35,704 nucleotides of DNA from an uncultured Lachnospiraceae bacterium. GTDB lineage: Bacteria > Bacillota > Clostridia > Lachnospirales > Lachnospiraceae. The DNA is taken from contig CAMWLV010000024.1 in the NCBI GenBank assembly GCA_947175175.1, positions 1-35,704 of the forward strand, written 5' to 3'. Shown piece after piece: positions 33,377 to 35,704 of this stretch. How positions within the stretch are numbered: position 1 is the first letter of the stretch; each line of letters begins with the position of its first letter. The notes below the pieces were generated by a model. It ran no database searches and was not told the DNA's origin. It was given only the letters and a program-made list of their open reading frames with translations. A program made the position numbers and the translations under genes.

Positions 33377-34936
33377 TCAGGAAAGTTCCTCGATCACGCA
33401 TTGGTGTTCTTTTTTGTGAGTGTCATAGTTTAGCCCTACGGCGAGTATGTTGTCAATATTTTCTCTTTTTAACTTTTCACTATATTCTTTCTGCTTGATC
33501 TGGGCGATCGCGTCTTGGGGCGATTTGTCCGCTTTTAATTCAAGAATAATACCAGGCAGGCCTTTCTGCCGGGGATAAAAGATGAAGTCGACAAAGCCTT
33601 TTCCGCTTTTTTCTTCTCTCTCAATTCTGTATTTATTTCTTGCAGAGAGATATGCGAGTGTTACGATGCGTGAGAGGCTGTTTTCATCGCTGTATTTCAA
33701 TATGGGAAGCTCGCTGTTGCGGATGTTGTGGAGATAGGATGCCACGACGTCTCCCCTTTTAGCCCAAGTGGCGCCCAGTATTTCGTCCGAATTGCGTACA
33801 AGTTCTGCCACATAGCCGAAATCGTCATCTTTTAAAGCTTTTTGAAATTCCAGCATAAGCTCTTTATTTGGAATTTTTATAGTTCCTTCATGGTACGATA
33901 ACAGACCGTAGATGACCATGGCAGAATAAATTTCTTCTCTATTGCTGATGGTTTCCTGACCAGCAGAATATTCCTCGGCGATACTGATCATGACAGGCGT
34001 ATCATTGACCATTTTTACGACATCATCACGTACCTCGCCAATATTATATTTCAGGAAAAATAAAACCTCGTCTATTTTGCCAGTTTTGGTCCAATAGCTC
34101 TGACAGTATCCGTTGAGTAATGCCAGCACAACAGAGCGTGGGTTGTAGAGCCTTTTGCCTGATGAAGTCAGATATCCATTGTACCAGTCGCGGATCGCAT
34201 CTATGGAAAGTATGTCCTGTTTTTGGCAGAGCGCAGTCACTTCACTTTCTGTAAAACCGAAATATTCATCAAAAGAATGGTCGCCAAGCATGGTATATTC
34301 ATCAAACATATTCAGCGCAGAACCAGTGCTGTATTTTTTGATCGGCAGTACTCCTGTCATGTATGCCAGAGCCACATACGACTTGTCTTTTAACAGATTT
34401 CGCAAAAACTCCAGAAAATTACCATAATGTTCCTGATAAAGCTCATGGCTGAAAATATAGTCCCATTCATCGATGATAAAGATAAATTCGTCATCGGTAG
34501 CAGCCAGCATCTCGGAAATACTGTCAAATTCATCATCTTTCAGCTCAGGATAACTCTTTATAAGATCGCGTCGGATGGCATTCTTGGTGAGATTGATATA
34601 ATCATCATAAGTATTTCCTTGATCCGACAAGTTGTTCATGCACAGATTGATGACATTGTACTTGTTCAGATGTGTCGTGTAGGTTTTTGCTTTGCTGATT
34701 TTCAAGTCATCAAACAATGCGCTGGAATCATATGCCTTGCAATAGTAGGCGCCGAGCATGTTGAGCACAGATGTCTTCCCAAAGCGGCGGGGTTTTGTGA
34801 TGCAGACATACCGGTTCTTGGTGTTGATTCGGGCGCTGATGGATTCAATAATGCCGGATTTATCGACAAAGTAATGGTCATGGACCAACATATAAAAATC
34901 CTTGTATGCAGATTTCGTATTCAAACATCTAGCCAC
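33377..34936 (-). CDS. AAA-ATPase-like / PD-(D/E)XK nuclease-superfamily protein
   Basis: A 519-residue protein, GTG start after AAGGAGTG. The N-terminal AAA-ATPase-like domain has 'YFVDKSGIIESI', a Walker A-like 'KPRRFGKTSVLNML' and a Walker B 'FIFIIDEWDYI'. The C-terminal PD-(D/E)XK-like domain shows 'GFVDFIFYP' and 'GIILELKADKSPQDAI', giving the Asp...Glu-x-Lys triad. This two-domain type is common in multiple copies in Lachnospiraceae and Bacteroides; it is often linked to mobile DNA or defence, but no function is established. Convergent with the sialyltransferase-like gene. Confidence 0.85.
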   Translation of the reverse strand: MARCLNTKSAYKDFYMLVHDHYFVDKSGIIESISARINTKNRYVCITKPRRFGKTSVLNMLGAYYCKAYDSSALFDDLKISKAKTYTTHLNKYNVINLCMNNLSDQGNTYDDYINLTKNAIRRDLIKSYPELKDDEFDSISEMLAATDDEFIFIIDEWDYIFSHELYQEHYGNFLEFLRNLLKDKSYVALAYMTGVLPIKKYSTGSALNMFDEYTMLGDHSFDEYFGFTESEVTALCQKQDILSIDAIRDWYNGYLTSSGKRLYNPRSVVLALLNGYCQSYWTKTGKIDEVLFFLKYNIGEVRDDVVKMVNDTPVMISIAEEYSAGQETISNREEIYSAMVIYGLLSYHEGTIKIPNKELMLEFQKALKDDDFGYVAELVRNSDEILGATWAKRGDVVASYLHNIRNSELPILKYSDENSLSRIVTLAYLSARNKYRIEREEKSGKGFVDFIFYPRQKGLPGIILELKADKSPQDAIAQIKQKEYSEKLKRENIDNILAVGLNYDTHKKEHQCVIEELS

Positions 34937-34956
34937 GGTATCACTCCTTTTTTATC

Positions 34957-34985
34957 ATTATATAATCAGAGGCATTTGGTTACAA
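34957..34985 (-). promoter_or_regulatory. Promoter of the AAA-ATPase gene
   Basis: On the - strand: TTGTAA (34980-34985), a 17-bp spacer and TATAAT (34957-34962), then AAGGAGTG shortly before the GTG start. The short leader (about 15 nt) leaves little room for regulation. Confidence 0.75.
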
Positions 34986-35007
34986 GCAAAATTTTTGAGT
35001 GTCAGAG

Positions 35008-35067
35008 TAAAAATAGGGAGTGTAGCAAATCTAAAGTCTGCACAAGGTCTTTGGATTTGCTACACTC
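35008..35067 (-). terminator. Rho-independent terminator of the SLH-transglutaminase gene
   Basis: A 19-bp stem with one wobble: the bases at 35018-35036 pair with 35049-35067 around a 12-nt loop. On the - strand the stem is followed by CCTATTTTT. It separates this gene from the promoter of the ATPase gene. Confidence 0.85.
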
Positions 35068-35075
35068 ATCAATTT

Positions 35076-35704
35076 TTAAAAATTTGGATGCTCGTATGGC
35101 TCCAATTCAGGTCCACAATAGATTCCATACGCATCACATATCCAATATGTTCCATCCACTTCAACGCGACACCATTGATGAGAATTCTGATTTTCATTAA
35201 CATGTTCGTAGGGAATGCCCAGCATGTTTAGACATAGCCCGGTTGCACGGACGCAGCCTGCACAAGATGCCGTATTGAGGACAAAGAAGCCATAGGGATC
35301 ATTATAATGTGCCGCTTTCATTGAGTACGTCACTTTATCTTCTGTGGTTATCCGTAATGCCAGCGTTATTCCACAGAGTTGTGCTTCCCTGCTCAAGTTT
35401 GCAAGAGGCTCTACGATTTTTCTTGCCTCTTCATATGCCTGTGCTAATTGCGCATTAGTTGCATTTTTTTGAAGACTTTTTCGATTTATAAGTTGATCCA
35501 TAGGAACCAAGGTAACCGGTTTTGAAACGAATGTTTTATGTATTCGCAAAGCAGAATCAATGACATAACTAACAATAGTAGCAGCATTAGCGCGAGTAAT
35601 ACATTCATTTGGCATAAAAGTACCATATTCGTCAAATGCAGAAATAATACCTGCCCGATACAGACGATAGACCGCTTGGGTGGAAGCTGAATCAGCAGTA
35701 TGCC
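35076..35704 (-). CDS. SLH-domain surface protein with transglutaminase-like domain (N-terminus outside window)
   Basis: The frame is open to the right edge; at least 209 residues are visible. The first part is an SLH motif: 'STQAVYRLYRAGIISAF', 'FMPNECITRANAATIVSYV', which anchors proteins to cell-wall polymers. The last ~90 residues are transglutaminase/cysteine-protease-like: a catalytic Cys in 'NTASCAGCVRATGLCLNML', His in 'NSHQWCRVEVDG', and Asp in 'YWICDAYG'. It should be secreted, with the signal peptide beyond the window. The protein ends 'YEHPNF'. Such proteins may cross-link or cleave wall proteins, but the activity here is only inferred. Confidence 0.85.
   Translation of the reverse strand, partial: HTADSASTQAVYRLYRAGIISAFDEYGTFMPNECITRANAATIVSYVIDSALRIHKTFVSKPVTLVPMDQLINRKSLQKNATNAQLAQAYEEARKIVEPLANLSREAQLCGITLALRITTEDKVTYSMKAAHYNDPYGFFVLNTASCAGCVRATGLCLNMLGIPYEHVNENQNSHQWCRVEVDGTYWICDAYGIYCGPELEPYEHPNF

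Noticed and set aside
34427-35200. 257-codon + strand frame opposite the AAA-ATPase gene
   Set aside because: It spans the - strand promoter and terminator, and the peptide looks like a complement artefact of the ATPase gene.

Overview
The window looks like a chromosome segment from a motile, Gram-positive Clostridia member, most likely a Lachnospiraceae relative. The evidence is gene content and order: an mbl / flagellar rod pair as in Bacillus, recD2, comF next to a YvyF-like flagellar protein, the cdaA-cdaR-glmM block, a Spo0A-type DNA-binding protein, an EpsG-type polymerase, an AAA-ATPase/PD-(D/E)XK protein and an SLH-transglutaminase protein. Strong AGGAGG-type ribosome sites and TTGACA/TATAAT-like promoters fit the same group. 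Nearly everything is on the + strand. The last ~2.3 kb, plus one small locus near 31.5-31.9 kb, are on the - strand.

Left part (1-5.8 kb). A truncated radical-SAM/SPASM protein is translationally coupled to a xylose-isomerase-like TIM-barrel protein, followed by an MFS transporter. Next come two paralogous transcription units sharing promoter, leader and N-terminal half. The first is a chimera with an unrelated AT-rich C-terminal half. The second carries a degenerate M23/LytM domain and lies just upstream of a bactofilin. The second copy is split from its upstream flank by a ~186-bp MITE-like insertion with terminal inverted repeats and a target duplication.

Central housekeeping part (5.8-18.1 kb). 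A structured leader precedes mbl, flgF, flgG and a FlgJ-type rod protein (cell shape and flagellar rod). Then come recD2 (DNA helicase), comF, a YvyF-like protein, two unassigned membrane proteins, cdaA-cdaR (c-di-AMP synthesis and its regulator), glmM (peptidoglycan precursor) and an HPr protein. CdaA, CdaR and GlmM are known partners linking c-di-AMP to wall synthesis.

Polysaccharide part (18.1-33.3 kb). It holds rfbD (dTDP-rhamnose), gmd and fcl (GDP-fucose), and a stand-alone Spo0A C-terminal-domain protein. Then come a polyprenyl-phosphate glycosyltransferase, a GT2, an initiating polyprenyl-phosphate sugar transferase, a Wzz-like protein with a degenerate kinase-like tail, two more GT2-type enzymes flanking an EpsG polymerase, and two GT4 enzymes. 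After a shared bidirectional terminator and a small decayed - strand locus there is a separate gene with sialyltransferase-type motifs. No flippase is visible. Two ~137-bp copies of a structured, covarying intergenic element sit immediately upstream of rfbD and of the Spo0A-like gene.

Right end (33.4-35.7 kb, - strand). An AAA-ATPase/PD-(D/E)XK protein with its own promoter, and the C-terminal part of an SLH-domain transglutaminase-like surface protein that runs off the window.
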